From Mariniphaga sp040772505 (GTDB lineage Bacteria; Bacteroidota; Bacteroidia; Bacteroidales; Prolixibacteraceae): a DNA stretch of 64,000 nucleotides. The DNA is taken from assembly GCA_040772505.1 (NCBI GenBank), contig JAXGYA010000005.1, positions 131,557-195,556 of the forward strand, read 5' to 3'. A program made the translations under genes and the position numbers. Of the stretch, positions 1 to 8,994 are shown piece after piece. The notes beneath the pieces are model-generated. The model did no database searches and was not told the DNA's origin. It saw nothing but the letters and a program-made list of their open reading frames with translations. Numbering within the stretch: the first letter of the stretch is position 1; the number at the start of each line of letters is the position of its first letter.

Positions 1-483
1 TCCTATTATGAATCCACCATCAGTTGTCTGATGAATAGAACTGCCTATATCCTGTCCTGCACCGCCAATGGTTCTGCTCCATTCCAAATCGCCGGAAGAG
101 CCTAATTTTACTACATAAATATCCGCATTACCGGCGCCAAAGGAGGTAGTATATCCTGTAATCACATAACCGCCGCCGCGGGTCTGGCAAACGGAATTTC
201 CAGATTCATGATTTCTGCCGCCAATGGTCTTTGTCCATTGCAAATGCCCTGAACCGGTCAACTTCACTACATAAACATCACTATTTCCCGCGCCAAAAGA
301 ATCCGTATGCCCCGTCATTACATAGCCGCCATCATGGGTTTGCTGCATGGAAGTGCCCGACTCAAAACCTTCACCGCCAATAACCCAGGCTCCCTGCTGA
401 GCAATTCTTTGCGAAAACAATGGTGAACACGACAGAATGAGTATCAAAAGACAAAAACCCAACACCCTTGCTTTGCTTTTCAT
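1..483 (-). CDS. Secreted 51-residue-repeat protein (partial, truncated by window edge)
   Basis: The frame is open from an ATG at 483 to the window edge, so only the N-terminal 161 residues are present. It begins with a signal peptide (MKSK, a hydrophobic stretch, then SPLFSQ). It is followed by at least two repeats of about 51 residues, each with the pattern GGYVxTGxTxSFGAGNxDxYVVKL and then LxWxxTIGG. Such repeats are typical of secreted Bacteroidota proteins predicted to fold as beta-propellers, many of which end in a type IX sorting domain; that end is outside the window. An in-frame ATG three codons upstream (492) is possible, but the 483 start gives the better signal peptide. Substrate and function are unknown. 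Confidence 0.7.
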   Translation of the reverse strand, partial: MKSKARVLGFCLLILILSCSPLFSQRIAQQGAWVIGGEGFESGTSMQQTHDGGYVMTGHTDSFGAGNSDVYVVKLTGSGHLQWTKTIGGRNHESGNSVCQTRGGGYVITGYTTSFGAGNADIYVVKLGSSGDLEWSRTIGGAGQDIGSSIHQTTDGGFIIG

Positions 484-675
484 CTCATGCATTAGCACAC
501 TTATCGCACAAAGAAATTTATTGAAACGAGGTTCCACGATTTGCATTTTGCGTATTATATCATCTATGTCCACTACAAATTAATGAAGAAAAAACACAAA
601 ATGCAAAAGCCGAAATTATTGGATTCTGCTATGTTTCCGGTTCGTTAAAAAAACATTTAATTTGAATCTTTGCGT

Positions 676-1917
676 CTATTTTTTCCAATAGGGATCGTAA
701 TCTTCCAGTATTACCTTTTTAACAGCTTCAAGATAGCCAAATCCATTCAGCATATCGGGCAGCAGGTAACTGCCTTCGACCCACTCATTCCAGGCATTAA
801 TCGTGATTAATTTAGGCTGCTCCGGATGGCTGTCTGCATATTTTTTTGCTTTTGAAAGCAGAGCGGCAAAGCTTTCGGGCGTATTATGATAATGAACCAC
901 ATCTTTTTCTCCTTTTGCAGGAAACCTTGGCGTATCATCCCAGCCAACCGAGACACAGGGGAATAGCGGAATATCCAACAAAGCATCCATCTGCGTCCTG
1001 ATTTTCACAGCATTGGCTCCATAAATCAGATAATCTTCGTTTAGACCACCCATATTATACATTGCCACGCTGTTGAATCCCATTGCCTCTACCCTGCCGG
1101 TAAATCTTTTGGCTGCCTCTTCCGACATAATCGAACCGCCGCCCTGATTCCACTGAATATGTAGATCTGGAAATCCGGCCTTCTTAACTTCTTCCCTGAA
1201 ATAATCCAGCGCTTTGCGGGTTTTCTCCAAACTTCCACCAAAACTTTCAAGCAATTTATCCACACTAAAAACTGAAAACACCGGCATCCCGTCAATTTTA
1301 AAGTAGTTTGGACGCGTAAAATATTGCTTGATAACCCTGTCAACTATAATTTTGAAATTCTCCTCATCAACCACAGCATTCCATAAAATGGAAGTATCGT
1401 CTTTGTATTTATGAACATTCCAGTAGTTATGCCTGACATCGTGATTTGCCCACATGATATAAAACTGCATTTTAGCGTTGTTTTTGGCTTTCAGAAAACC
1501 GTCATTCAGTGCGCTTTCCAAAAAAGGGCCGCCGTCATACCAATACCAGTCATATACAAACACATTCACTCCATGGTCAACGGCAACATCAATCCATCTT
1601 TCCACAACCTCCGGGTCGTTGTCAGGTTCACATCCCCAAAGGGGCTGACGTGGCTGATAATGCCCGTCAAACCGGCGATCTCCCTTGTTAATCACCTCCC
1701 ACTCGCCCACCCCTTCGGGCCACAAAATATCGCCAAAGCGTTCGTCGTGATGACAGGACGGCCAGATGTAGGCAGCCACATAATATTCACTTTCAGAGTT
1801 CTTTTCTGTTGTTTCATTCTGCACCGGTTGTGGTGAATTACATGAAAAAATCAGAAGGGAAATTAGAAAAACAGAAGCGCTCTTAAGAATTGATTTTCCA
1901 CAAAAGTTTGATTTCAT
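676..1917 (-). CDS. GH99-like / WbsX-type lipoprotein
   Basis: A 413-residue exported protein with a lipobox ending at Cys26 (LLIFSC), so probably anchored in a membrane. The mature part resembles the glycoside hydrolase 99-like/WbsX family. It has the opening YYVAAYIWPSCH, an aromatic- and acid-rich core (VFVYDWYWYDGGPF), QFYIMWANHD, and a late ITINAWNEWVEGSYL block typical of this TIM-barrel fold. Family members act on or help build mannose-containing glycans, but many are uncharacterised, so the reaction is not assigned. It stands alone, with 92 bp to dnaJ on one side and 192 bp to the secreted repeat protein on the other. The family call is from motif recognition; enzymatic activity is inferred. 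Confidence 0.7.
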   Translation of the reverse strand: MKSNFCGKSILKSASVFLISLLIFSCNSPQPVQNETTEKNSESEYYVAAYIWPSCHHDERFGDILWPEGVGEWEVINKGDRRFDGHYQPRQPLWGCEPDNDPEVVERWIDVAVDHGVNVFVYDWYWYDGGPFLESALNDGFLKAKNNAKMQFYIMWANHDVRHNYWNVHKYKDDTSILWNAVVDEENFKIIVDRVIKQYFTRPNYFKIDGMPVFSVFSVDKLLESFGGSLEKTRKALDYFREEVKKAGFPDLHIQWNQGGGSIMSEEAAKRFTGRVEAMGFNSVAMYNMGGLNEDYLIYGANAVKIRTQMDALLDIPLFPCVSVGWDDTPRFPAKGEKDVVHYHNTPESFAALLSKAKKYADSHPEQPKLITINAWNEWVEGSYLLPDMLNGFGYLEAVKKVILEDYDPYWKK

Positions 1918-2009
1918 TGTATTAAAATATTAGTAAACAAATAGTTGATAAAATAATTCTTAACGCTCATAATCAAGCTTATACAGCTTTAGGATAAGTT
2001 GCAAAAACC

Positions 2010-3155
2010 TCAAGATGAAAATCTCATCTTTTCAAAAAATGATTTTTCGGAAGAAGATGGTACAGCTTTAAAACCGGGTGATGTCAACAATTTTTCAAGA
2101 ATTTTCCGCTCTTCGGAATTAAGCTTTTTGGGAATCCAGATATGTATCCTCACCAACAAGTCGCCTTTGCCGTAGCCGTTAACATCAGGCAGCCCTTTTC
2201 CGCGCAGCCTCAATATTTTCTCGGGCTGAGTGCCCGGATCAATTTTAACTTTTACTCTACTGTCAACCGTTGGTATTTCTGCTGTTGTTCCCAGAGTAAT
2301 TTCAGGAAAAGAGAGGAAAAGGTTATATATCAGATTATTCCCATCCCGAATCAATTCAGGATGCTCTTCTTCAGTTATAACCACAAGTAAATCACCGTTT
2401 ATGCCACCCCGCCGGGCTGCATTTCCCTTTCCGGTAACGGTCATCTGCATTCCTTCACCCACTCCGGCAGGAATATTTATGGAAATAACTTCCTCATCGC
2501 GGAGCACTCCTTCGCCTGCACAATTGCTGCATTTTTCGGTAATTATTTTTCCATCGCCATAGCATGTCGGACAGCTTGAAGTGGTTTGCATCTGCCCCAA
2601 AATGGTGTTTTTCACTTGTGTTACTCTCCCTGACCCATGACAGGTTGAGCATGTTGAATAGGCTGTGCCGTTTTTCGCACCAGTACCGCTGCATTGCTGA
2701 CACTGGATATATTTTTTCACCTTGATTTTCTTTTCGGTTCCGTTGGCAATTTCTTCAAGGTTAAGTTTCACTTTTACCCGAAGATCGGACCCCCGGGCAA
2801 CCCTGCGTCCGCTGCTGCCATAGGAACGGCTTCCGCTAAAGCCGCCAAACCCTCCGAAAATATCGCCAAAAGCGGAGAAGATATCTTCAATATCGGTAAA
2901 ACCGCCAAAACCACCGCCTCCGGCAGCGCCACCCATTCCGGCATGGCCAAACTGATCATAACGTTGTTTTTTCTCAGGATCACGAAGTACCTCATAGGCT
3001 TCGGCAGCCTCCTTGAATTTATCTTCAGCTTCCTTATTTCCCGGATTTTTATCGGGATGATACTGCATTGCCTTTTGACGGTAAGCTTTTTTGATTTCCT
3101 CAGCAGAGGCATCCTTGCTCACCCCAAGCACTTCGTAATAATCTCTTTTTGTCAT
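2010..3155 (-). CDS. dnaJ: Chaperone DnaJ (Hsp40)
   Basis: Co-chaperone that delivers unfolded clients to DnaK and stimulates its ATPase in the cytoplasm. The 381 residues show the full type I layout: J domain with HPD at 33-35, Gly/Phe-rich linker about 73-120, four CxxCxGxG-type zinc motifs (Cys 152/155, 169/172, 195/198, 209/212), then the C-terminal client-binding domains. I place the start at 3155 (MTKRDYYEVLG), preceded by a GGAAG purine stretch. A start upstream at 3182 would add nine residues and overlap grpE. It follows grpE by 16 bp, so the two form a heat-shock operon. No CIRCE element was seen. Confidence 0.97.
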   Translation of the reverse strand: MTKRDYYEVLGVSKDASAEEIKKAYRQKAMQYHPDKNPGNKEAEDKFKEAAEAYEVLRDPEKKQRYDQFGHAGMGGAAGGGGFGGFTDIEDIFSAFGDIFGGFGGFSGSRSYGSSGRRVARGSDLRVKVKLNLEEIANGTEKKIKVKKYIQCQQCSGTGAKNGTAYSTCSTCHGSGRVTQVKNTILGQMQTTSSCPTCYGDGKIITEKCSNCAGEGVLRDEEVISINIPAGVGEGMQMTVTGKGNAARRGGINGDLLVVITEEEHPELIRDGNNLIYNLFLSFPEITLGTTAEIPTVDSRVKVKIDPGTQPEKILRLRGKGLPDVNGYGKGDLLVRIHIWIPKKLNSEERKILEKLLTSPGFKAVPSSSEKSFFEKMRFSS

Positions 3156-3171
3156 TTTTCCAACTTCCTGT

Positions 3172-3792
3172 TTATGCGCCAACTACTACTTTGGCATAGC
3201 GGATTACCTTACCATTCAGCGTATATCCTTTTTGAATCACTTCCACCACTTTCCCTTTCAATTCTTCTTCCGGTGCGGGTATCTGTGTTACAGCTTCGTG
3301 TAGATCAACACAGAAAAACTGATTGAGCGCTTCAATTTCCTCAACCTGATGTTGTTTTAGCAATTTAATCAGCTTGCTGTATATCAACACTGTTCCCTGT
3401 TTTCCCGGGTCATCTTCGGGCAGTAATTCCAGCGACTGGATTGCCCGCTCAAAATCATCAATCACCGGCAAAATATCCAAAATAACTGATTCACCACCAA
3501 ATTTTATCAATTCTGCCCTTTCCCGAATGGTGCGTTTGCGAAAATTATCAAATTCAGCCTGCAAACGCAGGTGCCTGTCAGTCAATTCCGCTAATTTTTC
3601 TTCCAATTCCGCAATTTTAAGTTCTTTTTTATCCTTCTTATCTTTTTTCTTTCTTTTAGCTTCATCTTCATCAACGGAAACTTCATCTTCAATCCCGGTT
3701 TTCTTTTCGGATTCGTTAACAGCCTCGCGGGAGTTTTTTTCAGCGGTTTCGTCAATCATCTCTTCTTTTTGATTTTTATTTTTCTCTGCCAT
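3172..3792 (-). CDS. grpE: Nucleotide exchange factor GrpE
   Basis: GrpE releases ADP from DnaK. This 206-residue protein has a highly charged Lys/Glu-rich N-terminus (about 1-55), a long coiled-coil helix (ELEEKLAELTDRHLRLQAEFDNFRKR region) and the C-terminal beta domain with the family signature ending near KGYTLNGKVIRYAKVVV. The start is the ATG at 3792 (MAEKNKNQ). The frame stays open further upstream, but that extension has no GrpE-like character and runs into a hairpin. dnaJ begins 16 bp downstream on the same strand. dnaK is not in the window. Confidence 0.95.
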   Translation of the reverse strand: MAEKNKNQKEEMIDETAEKNSREAVNESEKKTGIEDEVSVDEDEAKRKKKDKKDKKELKIAELEEKLAELTDRHLRLQAEFDNFRKRTIRERAELIKFGGESVILDILPVIDDFERAIQSLELLPEDDPGKQGTVLIYSKLIKLLKQHQVEEIEALNQFFCVDLHEAVTQIPAPEEELKGKVVEVIQKGYTLNGKVIRYAKVVVGA

Positions 3793-3853
3793 AAACTTTT
3801 CATTTAAAATGCACCAGAAAGTATCAAAAAATCTGCCACGATTACTATAAAAG

Positions 3854-3893
3854 ACAAATTGACACCCAAGTAAACCTTTAGGTGTCAATTTGT
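3854..3893 (-). terminator. Hairpin, likely rho-independent terminator of the TlpA-like gene
   Basis: A perfect 13-bp inverted repeat (ACAAATTGACACC / GGTGTCAATTTGT) with a 14-nt centre lies 32 bp downstream of the TlpA-like stop. On the minus strand it is followed by CTTTTATAG, a short T-rich tail. It sits between that gene and grpE, so it probably ends the upstream transcript. It lacks the TTAGCACTC/GAGTGCTAA arms of a CIRCE heat-shock operator. Confidence 0.6.
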
Positions 3894-3925
3894 GCTGAAT
3901 AACCTATTTCAAGAGCAGATTGTCT

Positions 3926-4441
3926 CTACTTCTTTGCCAATTTTTCAAGTGTTGCCTCCAGTGCGGCGCCACGCAACTTACGGGCGATAATTATTCCGTT
4001 TCCGTCAATGAGAAAGTTGTCGGGAATGCTTCGTACCCCGTAAACTGCAGCATATTTGGAATACCAGCCTTTTAGATCGCTGATGTGATAGGGCCACTCA
4101 AGCTTGTCTGCTGCAATTGTCTTTTCCCATTGTTCTTCTGTGCGATCAAGCGAAACACTGAAAACGGTAAATCCTTTTCCGTTTTCAAATTCCTTGTCTT
4201 TATACTTTTTATAGACATTTACCACATTGGGATTCTCAACTCTGCACGGCCCGCACCAGCCTGCCCAAAAATCGAGTAAAACAAGATGCCCGTTTGTTTC
4301 AGAGAGCTTAAAAGTCTCGCCTTTGGGTGATTTGCCTATTAAATCAGGCGCTTTGTTTCCGATGTTTATCCCCAGCTGTTGTCCGAAGGAGGCGCCTGTA
4401 AATAAGAGTATTACAATTGCTGAAATAAATAATCTTTTCAT
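3926..4441 (-). CDS. TlpA/ResA-like periplasmic thioredoxin
   Basis: A 171-residue exported thiol-disulfide oxidoreductase. It has an N-terminal signal peptide (about 1-20, ending ASFGQQ), an AhpC/TSA-type opening (NKAPDL), the redox motif WCGPC at 62-66 and the cis-proline region RSIPDNFLID. Members of this group reduce or isomerise disulfides in the cell envelope, and in Bacteroidota they often sit beside unrelated genes. It is flanked by murA upstream (63 bp) and a hairpin terminator before grpE, so it looks monocistronic. Redox function is well supported by the motif; the partner protein is unknown. Confidence 0.88.
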   Translation of the reverse strand: MKRLFISAIVILLFTGASFGQQLGINIGNKAPDLIGKSPKGETFKLSETNGHLVLLDFWAGWCGPCRVENPNVVNVYKKYKDKEFENGKGFTVFSVSLDRTEEQWEKTIAADKLEWPYHISDLKGWYSKYAAVYGVRSIPDNFLIDGNGIIIARKLRGAALEATLEKLAKK

Positions 4442-4504
4442 TGCACTAACCTTTGATTATTAAAGAAATTTGGTATAATTATAACACTTTTTTGAATAAA
4501 GTGT

Positions 4505-5809
4505 TTAAATGCGTGTAATTTTTGCTCCAATTTGTTGTAACCTGATTTCAATGTTTTCATATCCCCGGTCTATTTGCTGAATATTGTCGATTGTGCTCTT
4601 TCCCCTGGCTGACAGGGCGGCAATAAGAAGTGCAATTCCTGCCCTGATATCGGGTGATGTCATCTTAGCACCTCTCAGAGAGTGGTGTCGGTCGTGCCCG
4701 ATTACGATGGCACGGTGCGGGTCACAAAGAATAATCTGTGCACCCATGTCAATGAGCTTATCCACAAAAAACAAACGGCTTTCAAACATTTTCTGATGAA
4801 TCAGCACACTGCCTTTCGCCTGCGTTGCAACAACAAGAAATACGCTCAGAAGGTCGGGCGTCAGTCCGGGCCACGGGGCGTCCGAAATGGTCATAATGGA
4901 ACCGTCGATATAACTTTCAATTTCATAATGCCGGGTATCATTAACAAGCAAATCATCGTTGTGTTGTTCAACCTGGATTCCCAGCCGGCGAAAAGAGTCA
5001 GGAATAATTCCAAGATGTTTCAGTCCAACATTCTTTATTGTTAATTCGGAGGCTGTCATTGCCGCAAGACCGATAAAACTGCCTACTTCAATCATGTCGG
5101 GCAGAATACGATGGGAACATCCCTTCAGAGAAGTTACACCCTCGATGGTTAGCAGGTTTGAGCCAATGCCCGAAATTTTGGCGCCCATGGAAACCAGCAT
5201 TTTACAAAGCTGCTGAATATAGGGTTCGCATGCGGCATTATATATGGTGGTATTGCCTTCGGCTAAAACTGCTGCCATCACAATATTTGCAGTTCCCGTC
5301 ACCGAGGCTTCATCAAGCAGCATGTAGGTTCCCTTTAATTTTTTCGCATTCAGCGAATACCATTTATTGTGTGTATCGAAACTGAAATCTGCTCCCAATG
5401 CCTGCATGCCTGTAAAATGGGTATCCAGTCGTCTGCGCCCGATTCTGTCGCCTCCCGGCTGCGGAATAAAACCTTTTCCAAACCGTGCAAGCAGCGGCCC
5501 GACAACCATAACAGAGCCACGTAATCCGCCTGCCTGTTCAGAGTAGGTTTTGGTTTTCAGGTAATCCAAATTAATCTTTTTCGCATTAAACCTGAAAACT
5601 CCTTTTTGCCGGCGTTCAACATCTACTCCCAGTCCTTGCAATATTTCAATGAGTTTCAACACATCCCTGATTTCCGGAATGTTTGAGATTGTGACATCTT
5701 CATCGGTGAGTAATGATGCACAGATAACCTGAAGTGCTTCGTTTTTTGCTCCCTGCGGCTCTATCACGCCCTTCAATGGATTTCCACCTTCTACCAAAAA
5801 AGTAGCCAT
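4505..5809 (-). CDS. murA: UDP-N-acetylglucosamine 1-carboxyvinyltransferase MurA (Asp at the fosfomycin-target position)
   Basis: Transfers enolpyruvyl from PEP to UDP-GlcNAc, the first committed step of peptidoglycan synthesis, in the cytosol. The 434 residues span the two inside-out alpha/beta barrels. Lys22 (QGAKNEAL) and the loop RGSVMVVGPLLARFG are present. In the mobile active-site loop the usual catalytic Cys of PGGCxIG is Asp121 (PGGDRIG), a substitution known to keep activity and give intrinsic fosfomycin resistance in other bacteria. The gene follows the DUF4290 gene by 15 bp, an arrangement common in Bacteroidota, so the pair is probably co-transcribed. Confidence 0.96.
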   Translation of the reverse strand: MATFLVEGGNPLKGVIEPQGAKNEALQVICASLLTDEDVTISNIPEIRDVLKLIEILQGLGVDVERRQKGVFRFNAKKINLDYLKTKTYSEQAGGLRGSVMVVGPLLARFGKGFIPQPGGDRIGRRRLDTHFTGMQALGADFSFDTHNKWYSLNAKKLKGTYMLLDEASVTGTANIVMAAVLAEGNTTIYNAACEPYIQQLCKMLVSMGAKISGIGSNLLTIEGVTSLKGCSHRILPDMIEVGSFIGLAAMTASELTIKNVGLKHLGIIPDSFRRLGIQVEQHNDDLLVNDTRHYEIESYIDGSIMTISDAPWPGLTPDLLSVFLVVATQAKGSVLIHQKMFESRLFFVDKLIDMGAQIILCDPHRAIVIGHDRHHSLRGAKMTSPDIRAGIALLIAALSARGKSTIDNIQQIDRGYENIEIRLQQIGAKITRI

Positions 5810-5824
5810 CTGAAATTTAAAGGA

Positions 5825-6415
5825 TTATTTTTTCTTTCTCTTCTTTTTTGACTGTGCCTGTGGCGGCGGTGCCTGAATTTTCACATCTGTAAGCTGGATA
5901 TCCCGGGGCACTTTTAATCTGTTTCCCGATAACTCTTCCAGATCAATGAAAATTTTTTCATCTTCAACAGAATCTTTATTCCAGCTTAAATAAAGTTTTT
6001 TCATCTGGTTGGCAATCTGCTCAATTAATATCCCCTGCTCCTCGCCCTCCATCACAATAGCCTCTTCAATCAGTTTTTCAATAATCAACCCGTAATGTCT
6101 CAGTTTGATTTCATTCTGATTATAAGGCACTTTACGTGGTTTTTCAGTCAACATTTCCGGAGAAGGCAATTCATAGGGATAATCAATATCCAATTTGAAA
6201 TCTGACATAATTGCAAGATGATCCCACAATTTATGCTTGTATTCCGGAACATCGCGCAGGTAAGGATATAAATTACCCATCACATCCACAACGGCATGAG
6301 CCGACTGGTTGCGTTTTTCCCTGTCCTCTATTGTAAACAGATGATCAACCATTGCTTGAATGTTCCTTCCATATTCAGGCATGGAAAGTTTTTTTCTGCT
6401 TGTATTGTAATCCAT
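5825..6415 (-). CDS. DUF4290 protein upstream of murA
   Basis: A 196-residue soluble protein of a Bacteroidota-restricted family (DUF4290), recognised from the opening MDYNTSRKKLSMPEYGRN and the DREKRNQSAHAVVDVMG block. It is largely helical and ends in a Lys-rich tail (QSKKKRKKK). It sits 15 bp upstream of murA, its usual neighbour, which hints at a link with cell-wall synthesis, but no function has been shown. The ATG at 6415 is the only sensible start. Confidence 0.8.
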   Translation of the reverse strand: MDYNTSRKKLSMPEYGRNIQAMVDHLFTIEDREKRNQSAHAVVDVMGNLYPYLRDVPEYKHKLWDHLAIMSDFKLDIDYPYELPSPEMLTEKPRKVPYNQNEIKLRHYGLIIEKLIEEAIVMEGEEQGILIEQIANQMKKLYLSWNKDSVEDEKIFIDLEELSGNRLKVPRDIQLTDVKIQAPPPQAQSKKKRKKK

Positions 6416-6536
6416 GAAATGATAATTTTTAAAATTAAATTGATTTATGAAAATCTGAGGGTTCTAATGTTTTTGTCTGCAAAGCTAACATTTTCTTTGC
6501 AATACGGCAATTTTTCAAATAAAGTTCAGCCATTGC

Positions 6537-8879
6537 TCAATCTATGATTTTCAGTCTTGCAAACCTGAGCAACAACTGTTTTTGCCCGGAATTGTGAAAA
6601 AAGACGATTGCTTTTTTATTTGGTGCAACGCCTTCAACTTTCAACACCTTTCCAACGCCAAACCGTTGATGTTCAACCTTCATGCCCTGAACAATCTTCT
6701 CGGCATCGTCGCCTTCAAACGGAACCGAATCGGCTGAGCTTTCAGCTTTTCGTGCGGTTTTTCCAACAGATTCACTTTCACGCCCCAATCTTTTGCCCGG
6801 TGAATACAATTGCCGGTCTGTCTTAAATTGAGGACGGGTTTGGAAACGATTGTAAATAGCATCCTGTCCCTCATTTTGCCTACCTGAAACACCGAATGTA
6901 AGAGACTCTGCGGGTTCTAAATATTTTTCGTCAATCTCCTTTAAAAACCTGCTGGGTGAGCAAAATTCGAGGCTTCCCCACCGGTAGCGCTGATTAGCAT
7001 AGGAGAACCAGGCATTTTCCATTGCGCGGGTCAGGGCAACATAAAACAACCTTCGCTCCTCTTCAATGGCTTCCGGCGAACCATTTTCCTCGGCATGGGC
7101 AGATGGAAAAAGGTTTTTCTCAAGCCCCACAACAAAAACATTTTTAAACTCAAGCCCTTTAGCAGAATGGACTGTCATCAATGTTACCTTATCCCTGTCT
7201 TCATCCTTTTCATTATCCTGATCGGTTAGCAATGCCACATCTTCAAGGTAACTTTCAAGTTTTGCAGGCCGTCCCTCTTCCAGTGCATTAAGGCTAAATT
7301 CCTGAATACCGTTTAGAAGTTCCTGGATGTTTTCATGACGGCTCAATCCTTCGGGAGATTTGTCGTTATAGAGCTCTTTCAGGATACCGGTTTTTTTTGC
7401 AATGGTTCTGGATGCTTCCCACGCATCAAACTCTGTTGCAATCCGGCTGAATTCAAGAATCAGTTCTTTGAAATTTAAAACTTTCGCCACTGTGCCCTTG
7501 TTCAGATTGGCAAAATTCTCACCGGGCAAGGAGCCGATTATTTTCCAGATTGAAGTTTCAGCGTTTACGGCAGCTGTTTCCAGTTTTGAAAGTGTAACCT
7601 GCCCGATTCCGCGTGCCGGATAATTGATAATCCGTTTAAGTGCTTCATTATCCCATGGATTGACCACCAGCCGGAAGTAGGCAAGTAAATCCTTAATCTC
7701 TTTTCGCTGGTAAAAACTCAACCCTCCATAAATTTTATAGGGTATATTCCTTTTGCGCAGTGCTTCTTCAAAAATTCTAGATTGAGCATTAGTTCGGTAC
7801 AAAATTGCATAATCCTGATTTTTATAGTGGTTGCGCAACTGGGTTTCTGCAATTTCCTGTGCCACAAGAAATCCCTCTTCATTATCCGTCAGGGCAGAAA
7901 TTACTTTAATCGTTTTTCCGGGTTCTTTTTCTGAAAAAACAGTTTTGGGAATCTGGCGCTTATTTCTTGCAATTATACTGTTGGCAGCGTTTACAATCAT
8001 TTGGGTTGAGCGATAGTTCTGCTCCAGTTTAAATATTTTGTGATCGGGATAATCAGACTGAAAACTGAGAATGTTTTCAATTCTTGCGCCGCGAAAAGAG
8101 TAGATACTCTGGGCATCATCGCCAACCACGCACAAATTTTGATGAACAGCTGCCAGTTTTTTAATAATCAGGTATTGCGAAAAGTTTGTGTCCTGGTATT
8201 CATCAACAAGTATATAATTAAAGCGCTGTCTGTATTTATCAAGAACTTCGGGATAATCCCGGAAAAGCAGGTTGGTTTTCAGAAGCAAATCATCAAAATC
8301 CATCGTTCCGGATAAGCGGCAACGCTTCACATACTCCTTGTATATTTCAGAAATATAAGGCATTCTCATGGACTTGTCGGTCTGGCGGATTTCCGTATTT
8401 TGAGCATAGTAATCCGGTGTAATCAGATTATTTTTAGCCATTGAAATCCTTGATGCCACACTCCCCGGCTTATAGGTTTTATCGTCTAACTGAAGGCTCT
8501 TTATGATGCTTTTTATCAGATTTTTGCTGTCTGAAGCGTCGAGGATTGTAAAATTTGACGGAAACCCAATAATCTCATGTTCAGCCCTTAATATGCGTGA
8601 AAATATGGAATGAAAAGTTCCCATCCACAAATAGCGCGATATTTTCTCGCCTGCCACTTCTGCAATTCGCTCTTTCATTTCGCGTGCCGCCTTGTTGGTG
8701 AATGTGAGCGCAAGAATTGTCGAAGGCTTAACTCCCTGTTTCAGCAAATGAGCAATCCGGTAGGTCAGAACACGGGTCTTCCCGGAGCCTGCACCTGCGA
8801 TAATCAAAGCGGGACCTTCAGTGGAAATCACAGCTTCTCGCTGTGCTTTATTTAGATTTTCAAGATAATTCAAATCCAT
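6537..8879 (-). CDS. UvrD/PcrA-type superfamily 1 DNA helicase
   Basis: A 780-residue 3'-5' DNA helicase/translocase acting in repair and in clearing DNA-bound proteins. It has the Q-motif (LNKAQREAV), Walker A GAGSGKT at about 29-35, motif II VDEYQDTN near 225, motif III GDDAQSIYSFRGA near 250, motif V VTLMTVHSAKGLEFKNV near 570 and motif VI YVALTRA near 613. The C-terminal tail (GMKVEHQRFGVGKVLKVEG) matches the UvrD/PcrA tail domain used to contact RNA polymerase. It stands alone, with a 121-bp gap to DUF4290. Whether it should be called pcrA or uvrD is a naming matter. Confidence 0.93.
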   Translation of the reverse strand: MDLNYLENLNKAQREAVISTEGPALIIAGAGSGKTRVLTYRIAHLLKQGVKPSTILALTFTNKAAREMKERIAEVAGEKISRYLWMGTFHSIFSRILRAEHEIIGFPSNFTILDASDSKNLIKSIIKSLQLDDKTYKPGSVASRISMAKNNLITPDYYAQNTEIRQTDKSMRMPYISEIYKEYVKRCRLSGTMDFDDLLLKTNLLFRDYPEVLDKYRQRFNYILVDEYQDTNFSQYLIIKKLAAVHQNLCVVGDDAQSIYSFRGARIENILSFQSDYPDHKIFKLEQNYRSTQMIVNAANSIIARNKRQIPKTVFSEKEPGKTIKVISALTDNEEGFLVAQEIAETQLRNHYKNQDYAILYRTNAQSRIFEEALRKRNIPYKIYGGLSFYQRKEIKDLLAYFRLVVNPWDNEALKRIINYPARGIGQVTLSKLETAAVNAETSIWKIIGSLPGENFANLNKGTVAKVLNFKELILEFSRIATEFDAWEASRTIAKKTGILKELYNDKSPEGLSRHENIQELLNGIQEFSLNALEEGRPAKLESYLEDVALLTDQDNEKDEDRDKVTLMTVHSAKGLEFKNVFVVGLEKNLFPSAHAEENGSPEAIEEERRLFYVALTRAMENAWFSYANQRYRWGSLEFCSPSRFLKEIDEKYLEPAESLTFGVSGRQNEGQDAIYNRFQTRPQFKTDRQLYSPGKRLGRESESVGKTARKAESSADSVPFEGDDAEKIVQGMKVEHQRFGVGKVLKVEGVAPNKKAIVFFHNSGQKQLLLRFARLKIID

Positions 8880-8994
8880 TCAAAATATAATTCAAAATTA
8901 AAAACACAAAAATAGAAGTTGTTTTATAGCAACTCAAACAATTATATAGAAATTATACGTTAATATTGTAGCTTAAAGAATTCGGTAGATATTT

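Noticed and set aside
3793..3888. Longer N-terminus for GrpE
   Set aside because: The extra 32 residues have no GrpE similarity and include the hairpin at 3854-3893; the ATG at 3792 fits the family.
3854..3893. CIRCE (HrcA) operator before grpE
   Set aside because: The arms ACAAATTGACACC do not match TTAGCACTC; a terminator fits better.
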